Positions 34,465-42,854 of a stretch of DNA of 64,000 bases are shown here, in pieces. The position numbers and the translations under genes were made by a program. Origin of the DNA: Pseudovibrio zosterae (GTDB lineage Bacteria > Pseudomonadota > Alphaproteobacteria > Rhizobiales > Stappiaceae); assembly GCF_033843645.1 (NCBI RefSeq), contig NZ_JAWXVZ010000003.1, forward strand, positions 310,001 through 374,000, given 5' to 3'. Below the pieces are notes generated by a model. That model worked only from the letters and a program-made list of their open reading frames with translations. It was not told where the DNA came from and searched no databases. The stretch's first letter is position 1, and each line of letters starts with the position of its first letter.

Positions 34465-34472
34465 AGAGCCTG

Positions 34473-35081
34473 ATGCTTGATGCCACTGCGCGCCGATACA
34501 TTGACCCACCACTGAACCGCCTTGGCAAGATGATTGCCAATGCGGGCTTGAGTGCCAACACCGTTTCGGTCATCGGCCTGTTGTTCGCTGGCGTAGCGGC
34601 GCTCTGTATTGCTCTTGGACAGTTCGAGGCGGCGCTGGTTGCGATCATCATCAACCGATTGGCCGATGGCCTTGACGGAGCGGTGGCGCGCGCGACCGAA
34701 AAAACCGATCTTGGCGGCTTCCTCGATATCGTGTTCGACTTCATTTTCTATGGTGCCATTCCGTTTGCCTTCGTGGTTTATGATCCGGTGGGCAATGCTG
34801 TGGCCGGTGCCGTTCTGCTGCTGAGTTTCTATCTGAACGGCGCCACGTTCCTTGCCTTCGCGACACTGGCGGCAAAGCGCGGCATGAACACGCGGGCGCA
34901 AGGCATCAAGTCATTCTACTATCTGGGTGGCTTGGCCGAAGGGCTCGAAACCATTGCGGTCTTTATCGCATTTTGCCTTTTCCCGTCGTTGTTTGTTTAC
35001 ATCGCCTGGGGCTTTGCCTGCGTGTGCTTTATCTCAGCCATCGCACGCATTTTCCTGGTGAAGGCGCTGTTGGAGGGGTAG
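34473..35081 (+). CDS. CDP-alcohol phosphatidyltransferase family protein
   Basis: A 202-residue integral membrane enzyme with the family signature D-G-x2-A-R-x8-G-x3-D-x3-D, readable as DGLDGAVARATEKTDLGGFLDIVFD at about 68-93. It transfers a phosphatidyl group from CDP-diacylglycerol to an alcohol acceptor, and the acceptor cannot be read here. About five hydrophobic helices surround the motif. GGGAGAG precedes the ATG. It follows the sodium channel after 107 bases; the next 263 bases up to apaG contain no gene. Confidence 0.9.
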   Translation: MLDATARRYIDPPLNRLGKMIANAGLSANTVSVIGLLFAGVAALCIALGQFEAALVAIIINRLADGLDGAVARATEKTDLGGFLDIVFDFIFYGAIPFAFVVYDPVGNAVAGAVLLLSFYLNGATFLAFATLAAKRGMNTRAQGIKSFYYLGGLAEGLETIAVFIAFCLFPSLFVYIAWGFACVCFISAIARIFLVKALLEG

Positions 35082-35344
35082 GGCACGGCACGGTGTCGTC
35101 GATCGCCGGACAAGGGCCGCTGCACGGCCAAATCCCAGAACTTTTAGGGGAGCTCTGGGTATTGTGTTGTGGCGAGAGGCTTTGAACGCCGAGGGCTTTG
35201 ACCCATCTATGGAAACGAGGTGTCCACCATAGTTCAGTGAACATTTTCACTAGGCTAGCTTGGGCTTGTCCGCCACGCCGGTGCTGCATTAAAATGGAAC
35301 AATAAAAGGCTACCTCTAGGCCGTATAACTAAAGGAAACTTGTG

Positions 35345-35737
35345 ATGTATCGCTCCATCACCCGAGACATACAGGTTACTGTCGAGCCCTACTATCTTTC
35401 AGAGGAATCTCGACCGGAAGAAGATCAATATTTTTGGGCCTATAAGGTCGCAATAGAGAATTTCAGCGATCGCACCGTTTGCCTGCGTGCGCGCCATTGG
35501 AAAATCATCGACGAGACCGGCCACCTGCAAGAGGTGCGCGGCGCTGGTGTCGTTGGGGAAGAACCCGTTATAGAACCGGGTGGTAGCTTCCAGTACACCT
35601 CTGGTTGTCCGCTTGGGACACCCTCGGGCATCATGTCTGGGGATTACCAGATGGAAACGCTATCAGGTGAGCGGTTTGATGTTGAGATCCCCGCTTTCTC
35701 CTTGGATCTGCCTGATCAAGTGCGTACCCTGAATTAA
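35345..35737 (+). CDS. apaG: ApaG domain protein
   Basis: 130 residues matching ApaG: VTVEPYYLSEES, FWAYKVAIENFSDRTVCLRARHW, GEEPVIEPGGSFQYTSGCPLGTPSGIMSGDYQM. The fold is a fibronectin-III-like sandwich. The family is linked genetically to Co2+/Mg2+ resistance and Ap4A metabolism, but no enzymatic activity is established. The ATG at 35345 has AGGA 8 bases upstream, better than the overlapping GTG at 35342. Confidence 0.95.
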   Translation: MYRSITRDIQVTVEPYYLSEESRPEEDQYFWAYKVAIENFSDRTVCLRARHWKIIDETGHLQEVRGAGVVGEEPVIEPGGSFQYTSGCPLGTPSGIMSGDYQMETLSGERFDVEIPAFSLDLPDQVRTLN

Positions 35738-35802
35738 GGGAGATGCTTGGCCTGCGGGTGGGTGCAGCGCCAGGTTCCACCAACAACAATTTAGCGTGCT
35801 GT

Positions 35803-35822
35803 GACTCGCCTCAAGGCGGGTC
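35803..35822 (+). other. Hairpin between apaG and the APH-family gene
   Basis: GACTCGCC pairs with GGCGGGTC (one G-U) over TCAA. No U-tract follows, so it is more likely a leader structure than a terminator. The next ATG is 19 bases downstream. Confidence 0.4.
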
Positions 35823-35840
35823 CCAAACGCCGGGGCATTC

Positions 35841-36848
35841 ATGCGGGCAAGCAAAGCGGTTTACAACGCCGCCTACGAGCTGTTGCGGGACAAAACGTCC
35901 GTTCCAAGCTTCAAAGGGGCGATCAATCACATTTACAGGCTCGATCACTATGCGCGCAGCTACTGCATTCGCGTGCGTGCCAATGAGCAGCTGTTTGGTT
36001 ACGAGACCGGGTTTCCAAAAGATCTACTGGTTGCAGCGCTCCTGACCTTGAGTGAAGAGCCAGAACATAACCTCGAAGAAGAGCTGGATCGGCATGTGGC
36101 ACGGCTTTCTTCAATGCCCATCGGCATGGGGGAACGTCACCCCATCATGCCGGAGACCGTATTCTTCGACTTCGCCCGAACCATGGTACCGCATGCATTT
36201 GTTTTGCATGAATGGCTGAATGATCGGCGGGAGAGGGCTGACGACATTTACACCCGCGCGGGCAAGACGCTCGCCAGTATTCACCGGGTTGAGTTTTCCC
36301 GCTTCAAGCGGCGCTTGGACGAAGAATGGCGTGCCCCGGAAGACTGGGTGGGCGTGCAACTGGAGCAGCTGGAAAAGCTCACCGGTGTTGATCTGGAGGC
36401 CGCCCGAGTAAAGGATGCTGTTCTCCCGCTTCTCAAAACGCCTGAACGCTTTGTGCTCGCCCACAACGATTACCATCCCCTTAACTGGCTGGATACCGAA
36501 GAGGGCCTCAAGGTGATCGACTGGGACAATGCGATGATTGCCCCTCCCGAATTGGATCTGGTCAAGATGCGCCATTGGACCCGATTGAACGCGGAGGGCC
36601 ATCTGGTGGCTGATACGAACGCCTACAATCAGTTCCTTGAAGGCTACAGTTCATCTGGTGGCCGGGTAAACGACGACATGCTGCATGTATGTGAGCTGTT
36701 GTGGCTGCCCAAGGTGCTCGCGTTTGAGCGCATGCGCGAACAGCAAGGCTTTGAAACCAAGCCTTTCCCAAGTTCAAACGCCGTCAGGAAAGCACTCATG
36801 CATTGCCTTGAGGTTCGGGAACCTGTGCCTTTTGATTCTATTGCCTGA
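35841..36848 (+). CDS. Aminoglycoside phosphotransferase (APH) family kinase-like protein
   Basis: A 335-residue protein with the APH/choline-kinase catalytic pattern. The Brenner motif is FVLAHNDYHPLNWL and the metal-binding aspartate lies in VIDWDNAMIAPPELDL. The N-terminal lobe is diverged (SVPSFKGAINHIYRLDHYARSYCIRV). True aminoglycoside resistance is not implied, since many members phosphorylate small metabolites. The ribosome binding site is weak (GGGG). A terminator follows directly. Confidence 0.82.
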   Translation: MRASKAVYNAAYELLRDKTSVPSFKGAINHIYRLDHYARSYCIRVRANEQLFGYETGFPKDLLVAALLTLSEEPEHNLEEELDRHVARLSSMPIGMGERHPIMPETVFFDFARTMVPHAFVLHEWLNDRRERADDIYTRAGKTLASIHRVEFSRFKRRLDEEWRAPEDWVGVQLEQLEKLTGVDLEAARVKDAVLPLLKTPERFVLAHNDYHPLNWLDTEEGLKVIDWDNAMIAPPELDLVKMRHWTRLNAEGHLVADTNAYNQFLEGYSSSGGRVNDDMLHVCELLWLPKVLAFERMREQQGFETKPFPSSNAVRKALMHCLEVREPVPFDSIA

Positions 36849-36861
36849 GAAACAAACAAAA

Positions 36862-36884
36862 AAGGCGGCCCAAAGAGCCGCCTT
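36862..36884. terminator. Terminator between the APH-family gene and terB-like gene
   Basis: AAGGCGGC pairs with GCCGCCTT over a seven-base loop. The upstream A-run on the plus strand gives the minus strand a strong U-tract, so it mainly serves the minus-strand gene. Confidence 0.75.
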
Positions 36885-36908
36885 ACCATTCCAATAGCCC
36901 TATGAAAC

Positions 36909-37322
36909 TTACTCGGTGCGGTAGCGCGCCTGTGCGCCGCGCTCGATGGCCGCAACCGTGAGCTTGTCCAGATTGAAGCGGTCACGGAACAGCTGCAGCA
37001 TGCGTAGCTCTTCCTGCTGAAGGCGCAGGTCCGCTGCGGCAACTTCTACAGCAACCGCGTAGCCTGTGTCATAGAGCTTTGAGGGCAGGGACTGTGCGAT
37101 CAGGTCCAGCGTGTCGCCCAGACCGTTTTCAGCGCTCATGCGCTCGCCACATTCACCACTGATGCGCACCAGCTCCGTCTCGTCGAACCCTCTGAAAACA
37201 GGCATGAATTGGACCACTTCACCAATCGTCCGCAGCTCGGAATCTGTCATGCTGCTATCAGCGGCGGCGGTCATGACCATAATATGGACCAGTGCTTCTT
37301 GAACACTCAGTAGCTTATTCAT
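36909..37322 (-). CDS. TerB-like (tellurite resistance) family protein
   Basis: The 137-residue all-helical protein fits the TerB/DjlA N-terminal fold: MVMTAAADSSMTDSELRTIGEVVQ, with acidic residues typical of its metal site, and DLRLQQEELRMLQLFRDRF. Single TerB proteins outside ter operons have no defined role. It is divergent from lysS with a 232-base gap holding the lysS leader. Confidence 0.85.
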   Translation of the reverse strand: MNKLLSVQEALVHIMVMTAAADSSMTDSELRTIGEVVQFMPVFRGFDETELVRISGECGERMSAENGLGDTLDLIAQSLPSKLYDTGYAVAVEVAAADLRLQQEELRMLQLFRDRFNLDKLTVAAIERGAQARYRTE

Positions 37323-37445
37323 GTTTCTCTCGTCTCTAGAAAGGGTCGATGCTTAAACCCTAAGCATCATGCTCACTCATTCTGCAGGATTAGGGGTAAA
37401 ACCACATAGATGCAAGGGAGCACTGCTATTGTCACCGAACGGTCA

Positions 37446-37520
37446 TTGACGGAGCCCCTTGTTTTACTTAAGTTCCGGCAGCCTGTCGCAGTTAGTACTC
37501 GCGGACAGGCTTAGTTTTTT
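37446..37520 (+). promoter_or_regulatory. lysS leader: promoter-like element and terminator-like hairpin
   Basis: TTGACG (37446-37451) followed 17 bases later by TTAAGT is a possible promoter. AGCCTGTC (37480-37487) then pairs with GACAGGCT (37504-37511), and TTAGTTTTTT follows. The hairpin ends about 35 bases before the lysS start, so it would end most transcripts unless controlled. A 34-codon frame (37410-37514) ends at the same place but is not lysine-rich. Confidence 0.5.
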
Positions 37521-37554
37521 CCACTCAAGTATGAAAGTTAGATGGTTTAAAGCC

Positions 37555-39213
37555 ATGACCAATCAACGTTTGCCGCAGCTCGACCTCAGTCCTGAATTTA
37601 TCGAGGCCGCCAAGGTATCTAAAGCCTGGCCTTTCGAAGAAGCGCGCAAACTGGTCAAACGTCTCGAAAAAGAGGGCAAACCGAGGCCCGTCTTGTTTGA
37701 GACGGGCTATGGTCCTTCCGGTCTGCCGCACATGGGCACCTTCGGCGAAGTGGCGCGTACCTCCATGGTGCGTACCGCGTTCCGTTTGCTCACTGAAGAC
37801 AAGATCGAGACCAAGCTCATCTGCTTCTCCGACGATATGGACGGTTTCCGCAAGGTGCCGACCAACGTTCCAAATCAGGAGCTGCTTGCCGAAAGCCTTG
37901 GCAAGCCGTTGACGCGGGTGCCAGATCCGTTTGGCGAGTATGAGGGCTTTGCCCAGTCCAACAACGCCAAACTGATGGCTTTCCTCGACTGTTTCGGCTT
38001 TGACTACGAGTTTGCCTCATCTACCGACTACTACACCTCGGGCAAGCTGGATGCGGCGCTGCTGCGCATGCTCGAAGTCTATGACGACGTGATGGCGATC
38101 ATTCTGCCGACACTTGGTGAGGAGCGTCAGGCCACCTATTCTCCGTTCCTGCCGATTTGCCCGCGCACTGGTATTGTGCTGCAGGTGCCAATGGTCGACC
38201 GCAACGTGGAAAAGGGCACTGTTACCTACATTGACCCGGAGACCAGCGAACGCATTGAGGTGCCAGTCACAGGTGGTCACGTAAAGTGCCAGTGGAAGGC
38301 CGACTGGGCGCTGCGTTGGTACGCTCTCGGCGTGGACTACGAAATGGCAGGCAAGGACTTGATCGACAGTGTGAACTTGTCCTCCAAGATTTGTCGTGCG
38401 CTGGGCAAGCCCGCGCCGGAGGGCTTTAACTACGAGCTGTTCCTCGACGAAAAAGGCCAGAAGATCTCCAAGTCCAAGGGTAACGGCCTGACCATGGAAG
38501 AATGGCTGACATATGCGTCAAACGAGAGCCTGTCGCTGTTCAACTATCAAAAGCCAAAGACTGCCAAGAAGCTCTACTTCGACGTGATCCCAAAGGCGGT
38601 CGACGAGTACTGCACGTTCTTGAACAAATACCCCACCATGAAGCCTGAGCAAAAGCTCATGAACCCGGTCTGGTATGTTCACAACGGTCAGCCGCCACAA
38701 GAGGAAGTGCCGATTTCCTTCGCCATGCTGCTGAACTTGGTCTCAGCATCAAACGCGGAAAACTCGGATGTGTTGTGGGCGTTCATTTCTCGCTACGCAC
38801 CGGGCACCAGTGCTGAAACCCACCCGATCCTCAATCAGCTGGTGGGTTATGCGATCCGCTACTACGACGACTTTGTAAAGCCGAACAAACAATTTAAGCC
38901 GGCTGATGAAGTTGAAACGGAAATGCTCCAGCAGCTGGACGCGGTTTTGGCCGGTCTGGACAAGGACACGGACGGCGCCGATATTCAGAATGCAATTTAC
39001 GACATTGGTCGCAATATCGAGCGTTACCAGAACGTCGAAAAGCCAGGTCCAGATGGTCGCCCAGGGGTTGCACAGAACTTCTTTTCTGCGATTTATCAAG
39101 TACTTCTGGGGCAGGAGAAGGGGCCGCGTTTTGGGTCTTTTGTGGCCCTCTACGGCATTGATGAGACACGAGCTCTGATTGCAAAAGCACTTGCAGGAGA
39201 GCTCGGAGCGTGA
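37555..39213 (+). CDS. lysS: Lysyl-tRNA synthetase, class I
   Basis: This 552-residue enzyme charges tRNA-Lys. It is the class I form found in archaea and alphaproteobacteria, unrelated to the E. coli enzyme. The HIGH-type element lies in GPSGLPHMGTFGE and the KMSKS-type loop is KISKSKGNGLTMEEW. Rossmann-fold segments (LICFSDDMDGFRKVP, YSPFLPICPRTGIVLQV) are conserved. I place the start at MTNQRLPQLDL; upstream in-frame ATG and TTG codons overlap the leader hairpin. A terminator follows directly. Confidence 0.94.
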   Translation: MTNQRLPQLDLSPEFIEAAKVSKAWPFEEARKLVKRLEKEGKPRPVLFETGYGPSGLPHMGTFGEVARTSMVRTAFRLLTEDKIETKLICFSDDMDGFRKVPTNVPNQELLAESLGKPLTRVPDPFGEYEGFAQSNNAKLMAFLDCFGFDYEFASSTDYYTSGKLDAALLRMLEVYDDVMAIILPTLGEERQATYSPFLPICPRTGIVLQVPMVDRNVEKGTVTYIDPETSERIEVPVTGGHVKCQWKADWALRWYALGVDYEMAGKDLIDSVNLSSKICRALGKPAPEGFNYELFLDEKGQKISKSKGNGLTMEEWLTYASNESLSLFNYQKPKTAKKLYFDVIPKAVDEYCTFLNKYPTMKPEQKLMNPVWYVHNGQPPQEEVPISFAMLLNLVSASNAENSDVLWAFISRYAPGTSAETHPILNQLVGYAIRYYDDFVKPNKQFKPADEVETEMLQQLDAVLAGLDKDTDGADIQNAIYDIGRNIERYQNVEKPGPDGRPGVAQNFFSAIYQVLLGQEKGPRFGSFVALYGIDETRALIAKALAGELGA

Positions 39214-39218
39214 TGAAT

Positions 39219-39248
39219 TGCCCCCTCTGACCAAGAGGGGGCTTTTTT
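39219..39248 (+). terminator. Terminator after lysS, abutting the next start codon
   Basis: GCCCCCTCT and AGAGGGGGC form a nine-base stem followed by TTTTTT (39243-39248). The next ATG starts at 39249, so the U-tract and the start codon touch. Confidence 0.88.
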
Positions 39249-40025
39249 ATGAGTCTAAGTAGTTTGCTTTCATGGGCCTTGTTCCCGCTATACGCAGTTG
39301 AAGGCATCCGCACACGGCTAAAAACCCCGCGTCTGCGTCCTGGCACCGGTCCCTATGAAGGCCGTTTTGAGGGCGCAGGAGCACCACTACGCCTTCTGGT
39401 ACTGGGGGATTCATCTGTTGCCGGTGTTGGCATTGGCACGCTTGAAAACGGTCTGTCCTATCAGCTTGCCCAGTCGCTGGCGCGTCAAACCGGGCGGGCC
39501 GTGGAATGGCGCGCGGCGGGTTTTAACAGCGCCACAGCCAATCAGCTCTGCGATGTGGTCGTGCCGCACCTTCCAGCCACCGATTACACCCACATCTATG
39601 TTAGCGTCGGCTTCAATGACCTGAAGAACTTCCACTCCGGCACCAAGTGGAAAAAAGGGTTTGGGGAGCTGATCTATGCGCTCAAAGCCAAGTACCCCGG
39701 CGCAAAGATCTTCTGGTCCTGCCTCATGTCTCCACACGGTGTTCCGGCGCTTACGCCCGGCCTTGCCTATGTGCTTGGCCTCAGACGTCCGATGATCAAC
39801 AAGATCGGACGCACCCTCTGTGAAGAACGGGGTGGGCAGTGGGTCTCCAGTATGCCGGGCATTGGCCGGGTGCACTTTTGCGAGGATGGCGTTCATGCCT
39901 CTGAGCGGGGCAACAAGGACTGGGCTGACCACGTGGTGGAAGAAGCCTTGGCTCCATCCGTTTTAAGGCTGGAAGATCAGAACGAAGTACACCACGAACA
40001 GCACAAGATGAACCGCGCCCTGTAG
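39249..40025 (+). CDS. SGNH/GDSL hydrolase family protein
   Basis: A 258-residue esterase-like protein. Block I is LVLGDSSVAGVG (catalytic Ser), block III is VGFNDL and block V is DGVHASERG (Asp and His). The hydrophobic N-terminus (LLSWALFPLYAVEGIRTR) resembles the anchored forms of this family. The substrate is unknown. No ribosome binding site can precede the ATG because the lysS terminator U-tract touches it. Initiation may be leaderless or at the TTG codons a few residues later. Its 3' end overlaps the convergent chaA gene by 63 bases. Confidence 0.85.
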   Translation: MSLSSLLSWALFPLYAVEGIRTRLKTPRLRPGTGPYEGRFEGAGAPLRLLVLGDSSVAGVGIGTLENGLSYQLAQSLARQTGRAVEWRAAGFNSATANQLCDVVVPHLPATDYTHIYVSVGFNDLKNFHSGTKWKKGFGELIYALKAKYPGAKIFWSCLMSPHGVPALTPGLAYVLGLRRPMINKIGRTLCEERGGQWVSSMPGIGRVHFCEDGVHASERGNKDWADHVVEEALAPSVLRLEDQNEVHHEQHKMNRAL

Positions 40026-41144
40026 CATGTTGGTGCGGGTGCCGCTGAAGGTGTTGAGGCTGAGCGCAAGCGTCAGGATCAACAGCACCATGTCGGTGGA
40101 CTTGAGGCCAAGCACCACGTGGATGTCCAGGAAGCCAGCCACCAACAGCACCGCTGGCACGGTCAGGCCAATGGTTGCCAGTGCCGAGCCAAGGCAAATG
40201 TTGATGGAGCGCTGGACCTTGTTGTTCAGCGCCGCTTTGAAGCTGCTCAAGCCTTCAGGCGTCAGCACCAGAAGCGCGACCAGCACACCGCCCAAGGCGA
40301 CAGGCAAGGCCATCTCGTCAATGCCGAAATCAACGAGGACGGCCAGCTTCTTGGAAAGCAGCACAATCGGAAGCATGGTCAGCAGCAACAAAGCCGCATG
40401 ATAGGGAGTGGAATGGATCTCCAAGTTGCCATGCTCGTCGTCGTGATGATCGCTCATGGTATCCGGCTCAAGCCCTTCTTTTTTCCCTTCCAAAAGGAAG
40501 GAGAGCGCAATGCCGGGGTGTGAAGAGGGCTGCTGGAAGAACGACTTGTGTCGCTTGCTTTGAATGGCGAGAAACACGGCGTACAGCATGACAATAATCA
40601 GCGCGAAGGTGATCTGCTGCACCGGAGACAGCGAAGGGTCACTGGTCGAAGTGGTGTAGCGCGGCAGGATCATGGAAAACGTCGCAAGAGGAATGAGCAC
40701 GGCAAGGTAACTGCGGGCCCCTTGTGTGTTGAAGGGTTGCTCTCCGTGGCGCAGCCCGCCGAGCAGCAGCGACAAGCCAACCATGCCATTCAGCACAATG
40801 TTGAGCACGGCCAGCATGGTGTCCCTTGCCAGTGTCGCATTGGCCGAGCCCGTGAGCATGATCGATATGATCAGCGAGACTTCGATGCCAATAACAGAGA
40901 GGGTCAGGATCAGCGTCCCATAGGGCTCGCCGAGCCGCACCGCCAGACAATCCGCATGGCGCACAACGCCGAACGCACCCCACAGCATGGCACCGAAAAT
41001 CCAAAGAAAGCTCAGCGCCAACACTGGCACCGGGGCACCTGCGCCCAGCAGGGCCTCAGGGTAGGTGTAGAAGATGCCAGCGGTGAAGGCGCCAACCAGA
41101 AAACTCGTTTCCTTGGTCACAGCTCTCAATGGGGATGTACTCAA
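39963..41144 (-). CDS. chaA: Calcium/sodium:proton antiporter, ChaA family
   Basis: The 393-residue membrane protein has the CaCA/ChaA signature GEPYGTLILTLSVIGIEVSL and the second acidic repeat LLVLTPEGLSSFKAALNN. About eleven helices and a cytosolic acidic His-rich loop (DHHDDEHGN, about 225-235) are visible. It exchanges Na+ or Ca2+ for protons. The TTG start at 41144 has AGGA 5 bases upstream and lies 8 bases after the stop of the nuclease-like gene, so they are co-transcribed. Confidence 0.88.
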   Translation of the reverse strand: MSTSPLRAVTKETSFLVGAFTAGIFYTYPEALLGAGAPVPVLALSFLWIFGAMLWGAFGVVRHADCLAVRLGEPYGTLILTLSVIGIEVSLIISIMLTGSANATLARDTMLAVLNIVLNGMVGLSLLLGGLRHGEQPFNTQGARSYLAVLIPLATFSMILPRYTTSTSDPSLSPVQQITFALIIVMLYAVFLAIQSKRHKSFFQQPSSHPGIALSFLLEGKKEGLEPDTMSDHHDDEHGNLEIHSTPYHAALLLLTMLPIVLLSKKLAVLVDFGIDEMALPVALGGVLVALLVLTPEGLSSFKAALNNKVQRSINICLGSALATIGLTVPAVLLVAGFLDIHVVLGLKSTDMVLLILTLALSLNTFSGTRTNMLQGAVHLVLFVVYFVLIFQP

Positions 41145-41152
41145 ACGCTGTC

Positions 41153-41986
41153 CTATTCTGAAAGTGGCATATCGGCAGGCTCAGTCTCCGACGGGACCCA
41201 CAAGATGGGCGGAGACGTTTCAATCAGGATGGTGCCCTCTCGTGGCGAATTGATGTCGTCGCCAAGCTCAGGTTGCAATTCTGCCTCAACCAGATCCAGC
41301 GTCTTGCGCTCCGTTTGCCATATGCCTTTTCGTTCTTGCTCTGCGGCTTTGGCTTTCATTTTCAGGTCCAGTGGCGCGTCGTCAGTAACATGCGCCCAAC
41401 CGTTCTGAACGATCCAATGGGCCACATCGATTGGACCACGATTGCAGGTGGCCGCGATAGGCCCACTTTCAGCCTGTTCGAAGTCGCGGCACGTCATGGC
41501 CACCTGAAGCAGAAAAGCTCGTAAAGCGGTGCGGGCACGCATTCCGCAAGGCCAGGTGCCGCCGAGCCAGCTTTCGCAGGTCTCATCCACCGCCAATGGC
41601 TTCACGTAGCGCAGCCTGTACCGGTTGTTCTTGAAAAGAAACGTGGCCCCATCCTCGATCACGGGCCGAAAGATGGTCATCTCCTCGGGGATCTCCACTT
41701 CCTCTACCGGCTTCTCGGCTGCTGCAATGCGCTTCAGGGGCCCTGTAACCGGGGGAGGGGGCGTGATGCCGTTTCCGGTGATTGCGCGCAGGTTGTTGGG
41801 GTTTTGTACCGCCTGTGCTTGCGCCAGCTCTTCTGGCGTGGGGTCTGGCTCTGGAAGCGAAGAAGGCTTGTAGACGATGGCGGCCTGTTCCTTCGGTTCC
41901 TCCACTTCATCTACGGCGAGGAGGGCAATACAGGCGAGCAAGCCAATTCCAAACACACTCAATGCGAATGGAAAAGCGCCCTTCAT
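41153..41986 (-). CDS. Membrane-anchored staphylococcal-nuclease-like protein, probably inactive
   Basis: 277 residues: an N-terminal membrane anchor (MKGAFPFALSVFGIGLLACIALL), a Pro/Glu-rich linker (about 28-95) and a diverged SNase-like domain (about 105-235). The domain shows CGMRARTALRAFL, TCNRGPIDVAHWIVQNGWA and AAEQERKGIW. The R...E...R catalytic pattern of thermonucleases is not clearly kept, so an enzymatic role is doubtful. Strong GGAGGAAG precedes the ATG. It lies between the S24 regulator and chaA on the same strand. Confidence 0.72.
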   Translation of the reverse strand: MKGAFPFALSVFGIGLLACIALLAVDEVEEPKEQAAIVYKPSSLPEPDPTPEELAQAQAVQNPNNLRAITGNGITPPPPVTGPLKRIAAAEKPVEEVEIPEEMTIFRPVIEDGATFLFKNNRYRLRYVKPLAVDETCESWLGGTWPCGMRARTALRAFLLQVAMTCRDFEQAESGPIAATCNRGPIDVAHWIVQNGWAHVTDDAPLDLKMKAKAAEQERKGIWQTERKTLDLVEAELQPELGDDINSPREGTILIETSPPILWVPSETEPADMPLSE

Positions 41987-42041
41987 CTCAACTTCCTCCG
42001 GTTACAGTCGCCATAAGGTTGTGGCTTCCGGGATGCTGCAG

Positions 42042-42686
42042 CTATTGGCTGACCCAGACAATGCGCAAAACCCAGTTCAGGTCGTCTTCCGGGACGATAA
42101 GCGGCCCATCGCCCGCCACAAGTCCCTGAAATTCATAGGAGGTGAGGGTTTTTCGCAGGAGACGCCGCGCGCCTATGAACCCGCTTTTTCGGGCAAACAG
42201 AACACGGTCTCCTCTGCGGAGCGGCGCATCTGGAGATACAACCAGCATCTCACCATCTTGGTAATATGGCTCAAGACTATTACCAGAAACTTCAAGCACA
42301 AAGACATTGTTTGCGTGAGGCACAGGAAAGGCGATGTATTCCCAATCTTCCGCAGTGTCAAAACTCTCCAGATTTTGGGGCATCTTCTCCCGCAGTGCTT
42401 GGAGTGTTGTGAAGCGGGCCGCTGTCACCGGTGAGGTTTTCGGGTTTCGCGAGCGCTTCCCTGTTGCGAGTCGGCAAAAATCTTCCAAGCCGGTGTTTGT
42501 GACCTCAAGAATTTTCGCAAGGGATTCTGTTGAGGGCCAGCGCAGACGGCCTTCAGCGGTAACGCGCTTTGACTTGTTGAGCGCCGTCGAGTCGAGCCCG
42601 GCAAGGCGCGCCAGCCCGGAAGGCGTCAGCCCATTGCGCGCTGCGATTTCATCCAGAGCGAACCAAAGGTCGCTGTGTGTGAACAT
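42042..42686 (-). CDS. Helix-turn-helix protein with LexA/S24-like domain
   Basis: 214 residues. An N-terminal HTH (about 5-65) is followed by an S24 peptidase-like domain with the serine in VSGNSLEPYYQDGEMLVV (S137) and LRRGDRVLFAR. The general-base lysine, normally in G-x-I-x-A-K, is replaced by Arg174 (GFIGARRLL), so self-cleavage is doubtful. It resembles phage-repressor-like regulators common in alphaproteobacteria. It is divergent from the DUF952 gene; the shared 168-base region has a 7-base inverted pair (TTTTGCC at 42761, GGCAAAA at 42787). Confidence 0.85.
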   Translation of the reverse strand: MFTHSDLWFALDEIAARNGLTPSGLARLAGLDSTALNKSKRVTAEGRLRWPSTESLAKILEVTNTGLEDFCRLATGKRSRNPKTSPVTAARFTTLQALREKMPQNLESFDTAEDWEYIAFPVPHANNVFVLEVSGNSLEPYYQDGEMLVVSPDAPLRRGDRVLFARKSGFIGARRLLRKTLTSYEFQGLVAGDGPLIVPEDDLNWVLRIVWVSQ

Positions 42687-42854
42687 GAGCTCGTCTCCCT
42701 GCCAAGAATTGCAATGGCTTTTGTTATCTTAGGTTGCATGCCGCAAGGCAAGGACGCACATTTTGCCACTCTGCCCCTTGCAATCCGGCAAAACCAGCCG
42801 TATGACACTGCTTTCAGTTGAGGTTGTCACTCCGCTGAAAAGGTAATCCCCTGA

